A DNA stretch of 64,000 bases, taken from assembly GCA_902702965.1 (NCBI GenBank), contig CACRXP010000426.1:463363-527362 (forward strand). Direction: 5' to 3'. The stretch is from Spirometra erinaceieuropaei (Eukaryota; Platyhelminthes; Cestoda; Diphyllobothriidea; Diphyllobothriidae). Positions 63,601 through 64,000 of this stretch are shown piece by piece. Every line of letters begins with the position of its first letter. The first letter of the stretch is position 1. The notes beneath the pieces are model-generated. The model saw only the letters and a program-made list of their open reading frames with translations. It ran no database searches and was not told the origin of the DNA. The position numbers were made by a program, and so were the translations under genes.

Positions 63601-63601
63601 T
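6474..63601 (-). CDS. TRPA1: TRPA1-like cation channel gene (whole span, 5' incomplete)
   Basis: This minus-strand gene encodes a transient receptor potential channel of the A1 subfamily, a tetrameric plasma-membrane cation channel. Family members respond to reactive chemicals, temperature or other noxious stimuli. Exons run from about 63.6 kb down to 6.5 kb: ankyrin repeats, a linker with conserved W-D-E and QCP motifs, six membrane segments, a pore with LGD, S6 ending in NLL, then VGLAVGDI and a C-terminal coiled coil. Codon phases agree at each junction where both flanking exons were found. The start codon and first ankyrin exon(s) lie upstream of the window. Segments are unaccounted for in 38.2-32.1 kb, 32.1-25.5 kb and 14.3-7.8 kb. 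The introns are very long and full of transposons. Identity rests on my residue-by-residue comparison with vertebrate TRPA1 and is strong for the pore, S5, S6 and ankyrin region. No frame-breaking change is seen in the placed exons, so the gene looks intact. Confidence 0.9.
7706..7790 (-). CDS. TRPA1: Probable TRPA1 exon: C-terminal coiled coil
   Basis: An 85-base exon candidate with a clear donor (gtgagt) and an acceptor after a pyrimidine-rich tract (cttgtccacttgtgaag). It encodes YALEERIQIQFSEMKEMIKA followed by LGDKKQK, an amphipathic helix with heptad-like spacing, as expected for the TRPA1 C-terminal coiled coil (vertebrate LLEKQHELIKLIIQKME). It needs two bases from an upstream exon, while the 14.3 kb exon ends in phase 0. 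At least one exon between them is therefore missing from this annotation. Confidence 0.6.
8560..8850 (+). repeat. tRNA-like SINE
   Basis: The best preserved tRNA-like unit in the window spans about 8690-8760. GGCTCAGTGGTTAGCGCGTT resembles an A box and GGATCGAGTCTC a B box, at tRNA-like spacing. The flanking parts match the copies near 3600-3960. It lies in the TRPA1 intron between the 14.3 and 7.7 kb exons. Confidence 0.6.
11230..11895 (+). mobile_element. Penelope-like element remnant with GIY-YIG C-terminus
   Basis: The plus strand encodes in one frame AARGDNRVSRELLESWFADP (from about 11388), then QSINKC, the typical end of the GIY-YIG endonuclease domain of Penelope-like elements, with frameshifts before it. 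Downstream are NPKRQANKALVLAIVSPS and the 3' module CTGATGATGGGTTCGAGCAA (11797-11816) followed by GAATCCGAAACGTCAGGC and AATAAAG. The reverse transcriptase is absent, so the copy is 5' truncated and dead. Confidence 0.7.
11966..12290 (+). repeat. Dispersed repeat, copy 1
   Basis: About 320 bases that align with 19690-20015 in the same orientation. Shared blocks include AATATGTGG-AGCCTAAC-TT, CATTC-CTTCCC, CCCAAAACC, and GACAGGACGTAG followed by TAAATCCTGCC. No coding capacity or terminal repeat is seen. The mariner relic begins shortly after it. Confidence 0.55.
12562..12912 (+). pseudogene. mariner-family transposase relic
   Basis: One frame reads IKAGHSCEQLQRINRD, NPNLINRKCDILLRDDARPH and LAQQNQNKIRDLGR. 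After an in-frame stop it continues LFPHPPN, a second stop, and GDYRLFRFLQHFLGGKNY. This is the catalytic C-terminal half of a mariner transposase: LxHDNARPHxA, then ELGW-LxHPPYSPD and DYHLFRSLQHFL. The D of the DDARPH block and a later D (GDY) can be seen. Two stop codons and the missing N-terminal half make it a pseudogene. No terminal inverted repeats were found. Confidence 0.8.
13019..13132. repeat. 62-bp tandem duplication
   Basis: The block starting AATAGAATGTTTTCAGTGAA at 13019 recurs at 13081. At least 52 bases are identical, followed by divergence. Both copies include TTCTTTTAAAAAACAACAGTA. The lack of differences suggests a recent local duplication or an assembly duplication. Confidence 0.9.
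14205..14250. repeat. Degenerate telomere-like tract
   Basis: The plus strand holds several CCCTAA-like words (AAACCCTAACCCCAACCCGT, then CTAACCCTAAA). It is interstitial, short and imperfect, about 150 bases from the post-S6 exon of the TRPA1 gene. Confidence 0.45.
14348..14521 (-). CDS. TRPA1: TRPA1 exon: end of S6 and TRP-like helix
   Basis: A 58-codon exon, phase 0 at both ends, with acceptor ggctttatttccag and donor CGG|gtaagt. It begins VGLAVGDIDAVRKEATVRLI, the near-invariant TRPA1 sequence right after S6 (vertebrate IGLAVGDI), and runs on through ERAVPRRLYAHLVMHTWKSN. Joined to the pore exon it gives NLLVGLAVGDI, leaving no doubt about the subfamily. Confidence 0.93.
14860..15095 (-). 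repeat. Palindromic-element arm fragment
   Basis: This segment matches one arm of the long palindromic element at 46077-47058. Shared features are a purine-rich lead, the ACGTTGCAAGATAATAAATC-like block, AATCGAAAACG-TTTCAG-ATTTCGG and TTAACATTTTGAAAG. Only one arm is present. Confidence 0.5.
15377..15830 (-). repeat. GC-rich dispersed repeat
   Basis: Reverse-orientation copy of the family described at 3190-3590. Landmarks are GACAATTTGACCGTCGTTAC, GGCGACTTGGGCGTAAATC, GACTTGCTCTGCGTCTACCG and CACTCCCTCCCCC, then TCATGACAGTCAAGAAGACC. The overlapping open frames on both strands are by-products of the GC-rich sequence. Confidence 0.5.
17934..18245 (-). CDS. TRPA1: TRPA1 exon: pore region and S6
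   Basis: A 104-codon exon, phase 0 at both ends. It holds the outer-pore loop, the pore helix and selectivity region LNVLSMSLGDFNFIDTIINP (vertebrate FSMMLGDINYRESFLEP) and S6 (VMFIAFLLCSPMILTNLL; vertebrate SFTIFVPIVLMNLL). The conserved glycine-aspartate of the selectivity filter is present. The acceptor is ctttattttag and the donor CTG|gtgtgc. Confidence 0.93.
18345..18620. repeat. Dispersed repeat pair, copy 1
   Basis: Aligns in the same orientation with 22290-22590. Common blocks are TATCTCGTG/TATCTCATG, GCATTTTGTTC, a TTTC-rich tract, TATATCAA-CAAAATATC and a later GACTCTG/GACTCCGG stretch. No protein similarity is seen. Confidence 0.45.
18890..18965 (+). mobile_element. Penelope-like terminal fragment
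   Basis: The segment GCAAAATTTATTGGTGCCCA (18901-18920) followed by AAAATTTCGCGAAGACTCGTC matches the terminal inverted-repeat segment of the insertion at 52602-53302. It sits about 70 bases from the start of a palindromic-element arm at 19036. The same two element types are thus neighbours at two places in the window. Confidence 0.45.
19036..19690 (+). repeat. Palindromic-element arm, long fragment
   Basis: About 650 bases resembling one arm of the element at 46077-47058. The terminal GGTGGGCTAACTCATGAAATG is present at 19040, with ACTATACTCTGTAAAAAATC, TTCAATTATATTTCATG and the inner part with AAGCCGTATATC and CTGGCAGTGGATTTGAG. The opposite arm is missing. Confidence 0.6.
19690..20015 (+). 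repeat. Dispersed repeat, copy 2
   Basis: Partner of 11966-12290 in the same orientation; it begins directly where the palindromic-element arm ends. Landmarks are AGAATATGTGGCTAGCCTAAC, CAATACCCAAAACCTTGATC and GAAGCGACAGGACGTAGTTG. This junction suggests one element inserted beside or into the other. Confidence 0.5.
20545..20626 (-). tRNA. tRNA-like sequence (possible tRNA gene or pseudogene)
   Basis: On the minus strand an A box (TAGCTCAAGCGGTTAGA) and a perfect T arm with B box (GTGGGTTCGAACCCCAC) are correctly spaced. A seven-base acceptor stem pairs with one mismatch (GGCTTCG with CGAGGCG). The anticodon arm is doubtful: the stem GGCT/AGCC leaves the loop GTACTAA, giving ACT if taken literally. 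The region between it and the T arm is long, as in class II tRNAs. It could be a serine-type tRNA, a pseudogene or the head of a SINE. Confidence 0.45.
20640..21740. other. Intron stretch without recognisable genes
   Basis: Between the tRNA-like sequence and the S5 exon I see no exon or known repeat. A short self-similar block (GGTTGAACGGTTGAACCGTTGAACGG, about 21087-21115) is a local expansion with an internal palindrome. Confidence 0.4.
21755..21893 (-). CDS. TRPA1: TRPA1 exon: S4-S5 linker and S5
   Basis: After acceptor tcctttgttttag the split codon restores arginine, followed by FDAVGIFVVMFFQVAKTLGK and a hydrophobic S5 (AIVVILVMISCAVPFYVLF). It ends RIPEPE at donor gtaagt. The vertebrate counterpart has GIFIVMLEVILKTL and GLSFYILL at the same spacing. 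The agreement in this membrane segment is among the clearest in the gene. Confidence 0.9.
22290..22590. repeat. Dispersed repeat pair, copy 2
   Basis: Partner of 18345-18620; see the shared blocks listed there. The two copies flank the pore-S6 to S5 intron region, one on each side of the S5 exon at 21755-21893. Confidence 0.45.
23640..23830 (-). repeat. tRNA-like SINE, reverse copy
   Basis: The plus strand shows the family in reverse. ACAAAGACAAGGAAGACAAG is followed by ATGGCCATTTCTGG, the tRNA-like region CCTCTAACCACTGAGCCACG, and GGCTCGTTGTCCTGTCGG. It lies about 190 bases from the S3-S4 exon. Confidence 0.55.
24019..24188 (-). CDS. TRPA1: TRPA1 exon: transmembrane segments S3 and S4
   Basis: The exon starts GFRFYKSGLAIYALAVYSVA directly after the S2 exon (phase 0). 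It ends AIAAFLAWSYFVIHLM plus a split arginine codon at donor gtaggt. The second hydrophobic stretch lines up with vertebrate S4 (CGAIAVYFYWMNFLLYLQRF). S4 lacks the row of arginines typical of voltage-gated channels, as in other TRP channels. Confidence 0.87.
24790..24950 (+). mobile_element. Penelope-like 3' end fragment
   Basis: The segment contains the element's 3' module in rearranged form: CATCATCAGAGAC, then GCTTCGAGTGAGAATCC, ACCGTCAGGCC, and the tail GGACTGCTTCCTGGAACCCA ending in GCTTCTATCGG. The same tail follows the copy at 57796. Confidence 0.5.
25174..25281 (-). CDS. TRPA1: TRPA1 exon: transmembrane segment S2
   Basis: A 36-codon exon, phase 0 to phase 0, with acceptor accttcttcttccaag and donor GAG|gtaagt. 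It begins VYGSADKLSLHSACGVIVGV and continues IAGIYLLKEVLFIFKE, a hydrophobic S2 helix followed by a charged cytoplasmic end. The intron separating it from S1 is only about 70 bp, the shortest in the gene. Confidence 0.85.
25355..25496 (-). CDS. TRPA1: TRPA1 exon: transmembrane segment S1
   Basis: After acceptor cttgtttccaacag the product begins RHYGIWLHC and continues into a hydrophobic helix of about 20 residues (AFYILFLICLSFMVL). A short polar loop follows, ending at donor CTA|gtacgt. This is the expected position and length of S1 and the start of the S1-S2 loop. The exon starts one base into a codon, so the missing upstream exon must end with two bases of that codon. Confidence 0.82.
26380..26640 (+). 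repeat. GC-rich dispersed repeat
   Basis: Copy of the family at 3190-3590. It shows CTTGACACCGGTTCCACGTG, a G-rich tract, AGTGTAGTAGATG, CATTGTAAACTAATT and GCGCACAGGGTGGAAGTGGTC. A Penelope-like fragment begins right after it. Confidence 0.5.
26655..27175 (-). mobile_element. Penelope-like 3' fragment
   Basis: Read on the minus strand, this holds the typical 3' tail and module (CTGATGATGGATTCGAGTGA near 26785-26804, then TTCGAAACGTCAGGCC). Farther upstream is a segment with EITVIN and VSTASAPVV-like peptides shared with the copies at 2 and 11 kb. It has no usable coding frame. Confidence 0.55.
27290..30720. other. Intron between TRPA1 linker and S1 exons
   Basis: I see no exon with recognisable similarity here, although one short TRPA1 exon is expected between 25.5 and 32.1 kb. 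A short TAG/CAG-rich tract lies at 29720-29755. A minus-strand open frame around 28020-28120 follows an AG but ends in a stop and has no TRPA1 resemblance. Confidence 0.35.
30730..31745 (+). mobile_element. Penelope-like element, linker plus GIY-YIG domain
   Basis: The longest Penelope-like copy in the window. Frame 1 (30855 to about 31075) has the linker before the endonuclease and ends TPTIWHSLPYI. After a frameshift the next frame (31058-31477) reads ATEHIASELGVGIAHHPAAI, YPIPCHNCPCHYTGQTGRC, RILEHKRAVRRGDPLSQVAT, HTLEEHHEFDF and NKTGRELLEACVSD. The CPCHYTGQTGR block is the GIY-YIG signature in degenerate form, followed by the R-x-x-EH helix. The 3' module CTGATGATGAACTG lies at 31673. No reverse transcriptase motifs remain in this copy. 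Confidence 0.82.
32099..32179 (-). CDS. TRPA1: TRPA1 exon: pre-S1 linker (SYDFKLLQP)
   Basis: A 27-codon exon, phase 0 at both ends, with acceptor gtttcatactgaaag and donor CTG|gtgagt. It begins VSYDFKLLQPKADAPD and ends PLRKLL. It corresponds to vertebrate IEYNFKYLQCPLEF. The cysteine of the vertebrate LQCP motif (human C665) is absent here. The match is short, so confidence is somewhat lower than for the ankyrin exons, but place, strand and phase fit. Confidence 0.75.
32630..32900 (-). repeat. Palindromic-element arm fragment
   Basis: Matches the right arm of the 46077-47058 element. It shows a CACAAGGTATGAGTCGTTAT region, GAAGTCCGTTGCAAAGTCGG, CATCCCGAAATAAC, ATTACAACCTCACTTAGG and CATTTCGGTCAACATTTCATGAGCTAG-like end sequence. 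Confidence 0.55.
33218..33826. other. Assembly gap (609 N)
   Basis: Unknown bases. The gap lies in the TRPA1 intron between the 38.2 and 32.1 kb exons. A short exon equivalent to the vertebrate segment between the QCP cysteine and the NFKYLQ motif is unaccounted for in this interval and could be hidden here. Confidence 0.99.
34630..34695. repeat. 33-bp tandem duplication
   Basis: The unit CAAAGGACCGATTTGTGCAA plus AGGTTAAACGTGT is present twice without a difference, followed by a partial third copy (AAAGGTTAAAGTG). Confidence 0.92.
35640..35830 (-). repeat. GC-rich dispersed repeat fragment
   Basis: Short copy of the 3190-3590 family. CACCACAAACTAATTCACAC is followed by GCAAATCTCCGGGCGGGACAC and ATCGACGGCCGAACTGTCGTG. 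The surrounding 33.9-38.1 kb contains no other feature that I recognise. Confidence 0.45.
38188..38272 (-). CDS. TRPA1: TRPA1 exon: linker with conserved QCP cysteine
   Basis: A 28-codon exon with acceptor caccttcatgcag and donor TCG|gtaagt. It encodes WDEIFDILSHTDQCPFEGFI followed by REVPSLCS, matching vertebrate RWDECLKIFSHNS and KCPITEM. The cysteine in QCP occupies the position of an electrophile-sensing cysteine of the mammalian channel (human C621). The split arginine codon with the 40.5 kb exon confirms the order. Confidence 0.88.
39100..39445 (-). mobile_element. Penelope-like GIY-YIG remnant, second lineage
   Basis: The minus strand reads GSLQKKEVVYRIPCETCDVL, then YCGQTEKSASIRIHER, a stop, and SSQEPRPPISNGHVHIRYL. 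In the next block come GQDSHCRRLPHQKCQEFLEV and NPHVELDAIYKNLKEN. VVYRIPC-C and YCGQT are the first part of a GIY-YIG nuclease. The sequence differs clearly from the 31 kb and 53 kb copies, so it is a separate lineage. The in-frame stop shows it is dead. Confidence 0.7.
40001..40400. repeat. Two related GC-rich units
   Basis: About 40001-40150 and 40279-40400 share AATCCA-GGGTGGCTGTG, TGCATGCCA-CTTTG-like and CGAGC-CTGCTTAAGC/CGCCCGCTTTA landmarks in the same orientation. They lie just 100 bases from the last ankyrin exon of TRPA1, in its downstream intron. Confidence 0.4.
40499..40665 (-). CDS. TRPA1: TRPA1 exon: last ankyrin repeats
   Basis: The product begins MTALHYAAKKDHSAVLEYFL and ends with LRKRNLKAAQAIAVSG plus a split arginine codon. 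The acceptor is aactaaacag and the donor gtgagg. It aligns with vertebrate NTALHFAAREGHAKAVALLL and with the following repeat that leads to the R-W-D-E linker. The initial methionine is internal and not a start codon. Confidence 0.88.
41730..41920 (-). repeat. GC-rich dispersed repeat fragment
   Basis: Reverse copy of the 3190-3590 family: GACTTGCACTGCATCTACCA, CTCTCTTTC, GAACCCGGTGACATGACAGA and GGATCGGAGGCGGGAATGG. Confidence 0.45.
42128..42545 (+). mobile_element. Repeat with Penelope-like 3' module and direct short repeats
   Basis: Two related 50-base blocks at about 42140-42195 and 42497-42545 (CACCATGATAGTTTAAAAGC and CACCAGGATGGTTTAAAAGC) flank a segment. That segment ends with CTGAAGATGGGTAGACGAAG and CAACTACTCGAAACGTCGGCC (42436-42476). 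The latter is a variant of the 3' module found on the Penelope-like copies, here with a different hairpin stem. Confidence 0.45.
42986..43100 (-). CDS. TRPA1: TRPA1 exon: ankyrin repeat
   Basis: The exon contains CQKGGTPLHWAAKTGCLETC, then VIYEANSQIIDAKDFRG. Acceptor tttttcattatcag and donor GGG|gtgagt are good. It begins with one base completing the codon split after 48749 and ends in phase 0. It matches the vertebrate TRPA1 repeat HNGWTALHHASMGGYTQTMK. Confidence 0.87.
44990..45560 (+). repeat. Long direct repeat, copy 1
   Basis: Aligns with 47556-48075 in the same orientation. Shared landmarks are CCTTTCCAT, AATACAAGCACTTT/AATTCAAGCACTTT, GTTAAAGT-GCGCATT, CGATCGAGTACGTTTTG, TCTGCTGAAAT and AGTGCGGACGC. 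This copy leads directly into the trinucleotide tract at 45579. Confidence 0.6.
45579..45688. repeat. ACT/ACC trinucleotide microsatellite
   Basis: About 110 bases of nearly pure ACT repeat, with one ATT interruption near 45630 and a terminal run of ACC. Open frames through it encode only homopolymers of threonine, leucine, serine or valine and are not genes. Confidence 0.97.
46077..47058. mobile_element. Complete long-armed palindromic (foldback-like) element
   Basis: The two halves are inverted copies of each other over nearly the full length. The left end GTTGGTTGGCTAACTCATGAAG (46079) matches the complement of the right end CATGCGTTAGCCCACCTGC. Matching blocks continue inward (GATGCAGCGT-GTTCTATAA, ACTATACTCTTTAAAAAAT, CATTTATATTTCATAAAAA, TAAGCCGTATATTTTGCGCG) up to a centre near 46.5 kb. 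No protein is encoded. It is a non-autonomous foldback or long-arm MITE. It sits between the direct repeats at 45.0 and 47.6 kb. Confidence 0.7.
47556..48075 (+). repeat. Long direct repeat, copy 2
   Basis: Partner of 44990-45560. Its right end (GCTGCTATCATTGG... CGACCACTACTAGTTCG near 48047-48092) corresponds to the place where copy 1 carries the microsatellite, but only two ACT units remain here. Confidence 0.6.
48130..48330 (-). repeat. GC-rich dispersed repeat fragment
   Basis: Reverse copy of the 3190-3590 family: CACGGTGACTTGTGCATGAA, GTAAACTTGCGCGGAATCTG, CGCACTCCTTCCCCCC and GGACCGGAGGCGGGACC. It lies about 400 bases from the three-repeat ankyrin exon. Confidence 0.5.
48749..49056 (-). 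CDS. TRPA1: TRPA1 exon: three ankyrin repeats
   Basis: This exon carries EKDEFGCTALHYATKDCQ, RETPLHLAAHKGCLKTCESL and RGRLPLHIAALNGHARIVSL. These correspond to the vertebrate repeats with DGCTPLHYACRQGG, KSPLHFAASYG and MTPLHLAAKNGHDKVVQLL. The acceptor is ctttactgcttgag. The donor AGAAG|gtctgg is weak, but it is the one that leaves two bases joining the next exon in frame and gives a repeat of the right length. Confidence 0.86.
50290..50400 (-). mobile_element. Penelope-like 3' end fragment
   Basis: On the minus strand the module reads GTGATGGATTCGGTGAGAATCC then GAAACGGCAGGC. Its stem GGATTC/GAATCC is perfect. Only the 3' end of the element is present. Confidence 0.5.
51014..51385 (+). pseudogene. 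Possible non-LTR retrotransposon 3' coding end
   Basis: A 123-codon open frame includes DVILQRHFNSVKQFAGRIIY and RRGYRLITCRTSAYQDSVLP followed by FLARYL, ending at a TAA. The CRT-AYQ-S-LP-AR pattern resembles the extreme C-terminus of LINE reverse transcriptases. No reverse transcriptase core is present, so this is at best a 5'-truncated remnant. It could also be a chance open frame. Confidence 0.35.
52033..52236 (-). CDS. TRPA1: TRPA1 exon: ankyrin repeats
   Basis: The exon is 68 codons, phase 0 to phase 0, with a strong acceptor (cctcctcctttccag) and donor AAG|gtgaat. The product reads SGCTPLLLAIKNCATAAALT, then LIQLGADLHALDESSRNILHL. It aligns with the vertebrate repeat containing GRSPLILATASAS and GRNFLHLTV. 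A degenerate palindromic repeat with a nested Penelope-like insertion begins only about 200 bp further 5' on this strand. Confidence 0.88.
52448..54147. mobile_element. Long-armed palindromic element interrupted by an insertion
   Basis: A second, nearly complete copy of the element at 46077-47058. Left end: GTGAACGATCTCATGAAAAG (52450). Right end: complement GTGACCGATCTCATGAACTG (54127-54146). The arms agree closely over the first 150 bases and inward, for example TTGCGGTTGTAAT, CTGATTATCTTGCG, AATCTTATAACATTTCAGAC. The left arm is split by the insertion at 52602-53302, so the arm minus the insertion still mirrors the right arm. Confidence 0.75.
52602..53302 (-). mobile_element. Penelope-like insertion with GIY-YIG domain, third lineage
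   Basis: A 701-base insertion flanked by the 12-base duplication AATACACTGCTT (52590-52601 and 53303-53314). Its ends carry an inverted repeat of about 79 bases (52602-52680 and 53196-53274; TTGAAG-AAGCAAGGACAGCA). The minus strand encodes a GIY-YIG nuclease domain at 52871-53200: SNCVYEFTCTCGCKYIGRTQ, RQLAARAVEHLPKWL, then a C-terminal part with SITKHLLDSGHSVD and RTTRLLRYLEAAYIRREKPD. The EFTC-CG-KYIGRT and R..EH positions are conserved. The reverse transcriptase is absent. The domain has no internal stop, so the insertion is probably younger than the others. Confidence 0.8.
55324..55551 (-). CDS. TRPA1: TRPA1 exon: two ankyrin repeats
   Basis: The exon is 76 codons, phase 0 to phase 0. 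It begins FCLRMGACVEATQ after acceptor cttaacag, continues AVHFACRRGD and GCTPLHLAAKFNHAEM, and ends ALIEH at donor gtgagt. The start FCLRMGA matches vertebrate MCLDNGA and continues directly from the previous exon. A nearer AG just before ATGGGC was rejected because it does not keep the reading frame. Confidence 0.9.
55640..55960 (-). mobile_element. Penelope-like 3' fragment
   Basis: Minus-strand copy with a degenerate module (CTGATAATGAGTCCGAGTGG, GTGAGAATCC, GAAACTTCAGGCC near 55640-55680), preceded by the TGTTAACTG and CCCACATGACCAC blocks shared with the 2 kb and 27 kb copies. It begins some 90 bases 5' of the 55324-55551 TRPA1 exon on that strand. Confidence 0.55.
56200..56915 (-). repeat. 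Palindromic-element arm, long fragment
   Basis: About 700 bases matching the inner part and the right arm of the 46077-47058 element. Matching blocks are ATCCACTGCAAAATTCTGCG, ACAGCTTATAG, ATTCGGGAACAAGGAAGG, CGACATCCTGATATGATCG and CAGCATTTCATGAGATAAC. The left arm is absent. Confidence 0.55.
57405..57720 (+). repeat. GC-rich dispersed repeat, two partial units
   Basis: Copy of the 3190-3590 family in plus orientation: ATGCAGTAGAGGCTTCGCAA, ACCATAAACTAATTCACGCC, GGACACGCGGTAGGCATCGTC. A second partial unit starts at about 57560 (CTTGTCATCGGGACTGG, GTGTGGTAGGTGCTGCGCAA). Confidence 0.55.
57780..57930 (+). mobile_element. Penelope-like 3' end fragment
   Basis: The module GTCTCTGATGATGAGTTCAA, GTGAGAATCCGAAACTTCAGG, CCAATAAATT is followed by the tail CTTCAGAACTGCTTCCTGGA ending GCTCGCTTCTACTAACGA. 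Only the 3' end is present, about 115 bases from the 58045 exon. Confidence 0.6.
58045..58281 (-). CDS. TRPA1: TRPA1 exon: two ankyrin repeats
   Basis: The exon is 79 codons, phase 0 to phase 0. It starts LQAGADIYRADAVGYYGVH after acceptor ccctttacag, and ends GETPLHSAVNCGNLEMID at donor gtacgt. The last motif closely matches the vertebrate TRPA1 stretch with PLHLAVQNGDLEMIK. A second possible donor (gtgaga) lies four bases downstream but would break the phase with the next exon, so I chose gtacgt. An insertion relative to the vertebrate protein sits between the two repeats. Confidence 0.9.
59547..59680. repeat. 39-bp inverted repeat (hairpin)
   Basis: CTAGACGCAGACAGCTGTTT (59547) onward is inverted at 59642-59680, with three mismatches over 39 positions and a 56-base spacer. 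Short copies of ATGTCAAGTAA also precede the right arm (59624) and occur at 59394. Confidence 0.85.
60581..60688 (-). CDS. TRPA1: TRPA1 exon: ankyrin repeat
   Basis: The exon is 36 codons, phase 0 at both ends, with acceptor gagtttag and donor gtgagt. The product contains IDINAPGEFGSTVVHCC, which lines up with the vertebrate TRPA1 segment IDVNLEGENGNTAVIIAC. It is too short to show up as a long open frame and was found by reading between the flanking ankyrin exons. The exact frame fit with both neighbours supports it. Confidence 0.88.
61265..61735 (+). mobile_element. Penelope-like GIY-YIG fragment
   Basis: A 5'-truncated copy related to the 31 kb element. It encodes RRGDPLSQVATHTLEEGHEF, then NKTGRELLEAWVSDTNSINR, but lacks the GIY-YIG signature itself. 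The 3' module is degenerate (CTGACGATGGCCTCCTGTAC, GAGACCGAAAGCTCAGAC, TAATAAACC at 61643-61690). The peptide is closer to an intact domain than the 11 kb copy. Confidence 0.75.
61750..63380. other. Intron stretch without recognisable features
   Basis: Between the 61.3 kb Penelope-like fragment and the first ankyrin exon I see no exon, RNA gene or repeat that I can support. Open frames of up to about 100 codons lack protein features. Confidence 0.4.
63426..63601 (-). CDS. TRPA1: TRPA1 exon: ankyrin repeats (most N-terminal in window)
   Basis: The exon encodes two ankyrin repeats with the hallmarks GYTPLHLAITHSQ and GVQPIHLACELNDAES. It aligns with the second and third repeats of vertebrate TRPA1. 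The acceptor is a pyrimidine-rich run ending in tctag, and the donor is AAA|gtgagt, leaving phase 0. It begins with two bases of a split codon, so at least one more coding exon lies upstream, beyond 64 kb. Confidence 0.88.
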
Positions 63602-63774
63602 CTAGACAGTAATGGCACGGAAAAGGCATGATGAGCGAAGACGACATTTACCCGCTCCGACTTCTCTCAATGGAAAATGTTCACAATAATGCTGGCCTTC
63701 TGCATATTAACGAAACACATGGAAATGATCAGGCAAGGGAATATAAGTCTCCCTAACTTTTAAGGAGGATTTAG

Positions 63775-63865
63775 TCTGGTGCTAAGGTTAGGTTCATGAA
63801 CGGCGTTAGGCGGATTATGGTTGGGGTTGCGGTTAAGACCATAAGGATTAGGGTGAGTGTTATAA
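63775..63865. repeat. Degenerate telomere-like tract
   Basis: The plus strand has several TTAGG-like words at irregular spacing (AAGGTTAGGTTC, GGATTATGGTTGGGGTTGCG, AAGGATTAGGGTGAG), upstream of the first ankyrin exon on the minus strand. It is interstitial and low in purity. Confidence 0.35.
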
Positions 63866-64000
63866 TTAGTGCTAGGAGGATTTGGTGGTGGACCTAGGTG
63901 CAGATTCTCACCGTACTAGCCACTTGCGCCCTCCCTGCCTCCAGTACTGTTGACTGCTATGACTCCAGGATCCGGTAAGGGGGGAGGCGAGAGTACGGCA

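Noticed and set aside
1..64000. Bacterial-type features (operons, CRISPR arrays, phage genes)
   Set aside because: No regularly spaced repeat array, no ribosome-binding-site-led gene clusters, and clear spliceosomal introns throughout.

Overview
This is a window of animal nuclear DNA. It has short exons bounded by GT/AG splice sites, introns of 0.6 to about 7 kb, and many decayed mobile elements. The host is most likely a parasitic flatworm. The evidence is the dense Penelope-like elements carrying GIY-YIG endonuclease domains, tRNA-derived short repeats, a mariner relic, and one gene spread over tens of kilobases. A tapeworm or fluke would fit; I cannot name a species. A run of 609 N marks an assembly gap at 33218-33826.

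The main gene is on the minus strand and covers nearly the whole window, about 6.4 kb to 63.6 kb. It encodes a TRPA1-type ion channel. Sixteen exons can be placed: eight with ankyrin repeats (63.6 to 40.5 kb), two linker exons (38.2 and 32.1 kb), S1 (25.4 kb), S2 (25.2 kb), S3-S4 (24.1 kb), S5 (21.8 kb), pore-S6 (18.1 kb) and the post-S6 TRP-like helix (14.4 kb). Two C-terminal exons (7.7 and 6.5 kb) are less certain. Order, orientation and codon phase agree at every junction where both neighbouring exons were found. Missing pieces are the N-terminal exon(s) beyond 64 kb, short segments between 38.2 and 32.1 kb (perhaps in the N gap) and between 32.1 and 25.5 kb, and one or more exons between 14.3 and 7.8 kb.

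At the left edge (317-4773) the last three exons and the polyadenylation signal of a second, unrecognised gene lie on the plus strand. It converges tail to tail with the TRPA1 gene.

The rest is intron filled with repeats. There are Penelope-like fragments of at least three lineages, a roughly 980-bp long-armed palindromic (foldback-like) element with several partial copies, and a tRNA-like SINE family. A GC-rich dispersed family, several pairwise direct repeats, a mariner pseudogene, microsatellites and short tandem duplications are also present. The best structural observation is a 701-bp Penelope-like insertion inside one arm of a palindromic element. It is flanked by a 12-bp target duplication, and the opposite arm still shows the unoccupied site. 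The 3' ends of many Penelope-like copies also share a CTGATGA-hairpin-GAAAC module resembling a hammerhead ribozyme core.
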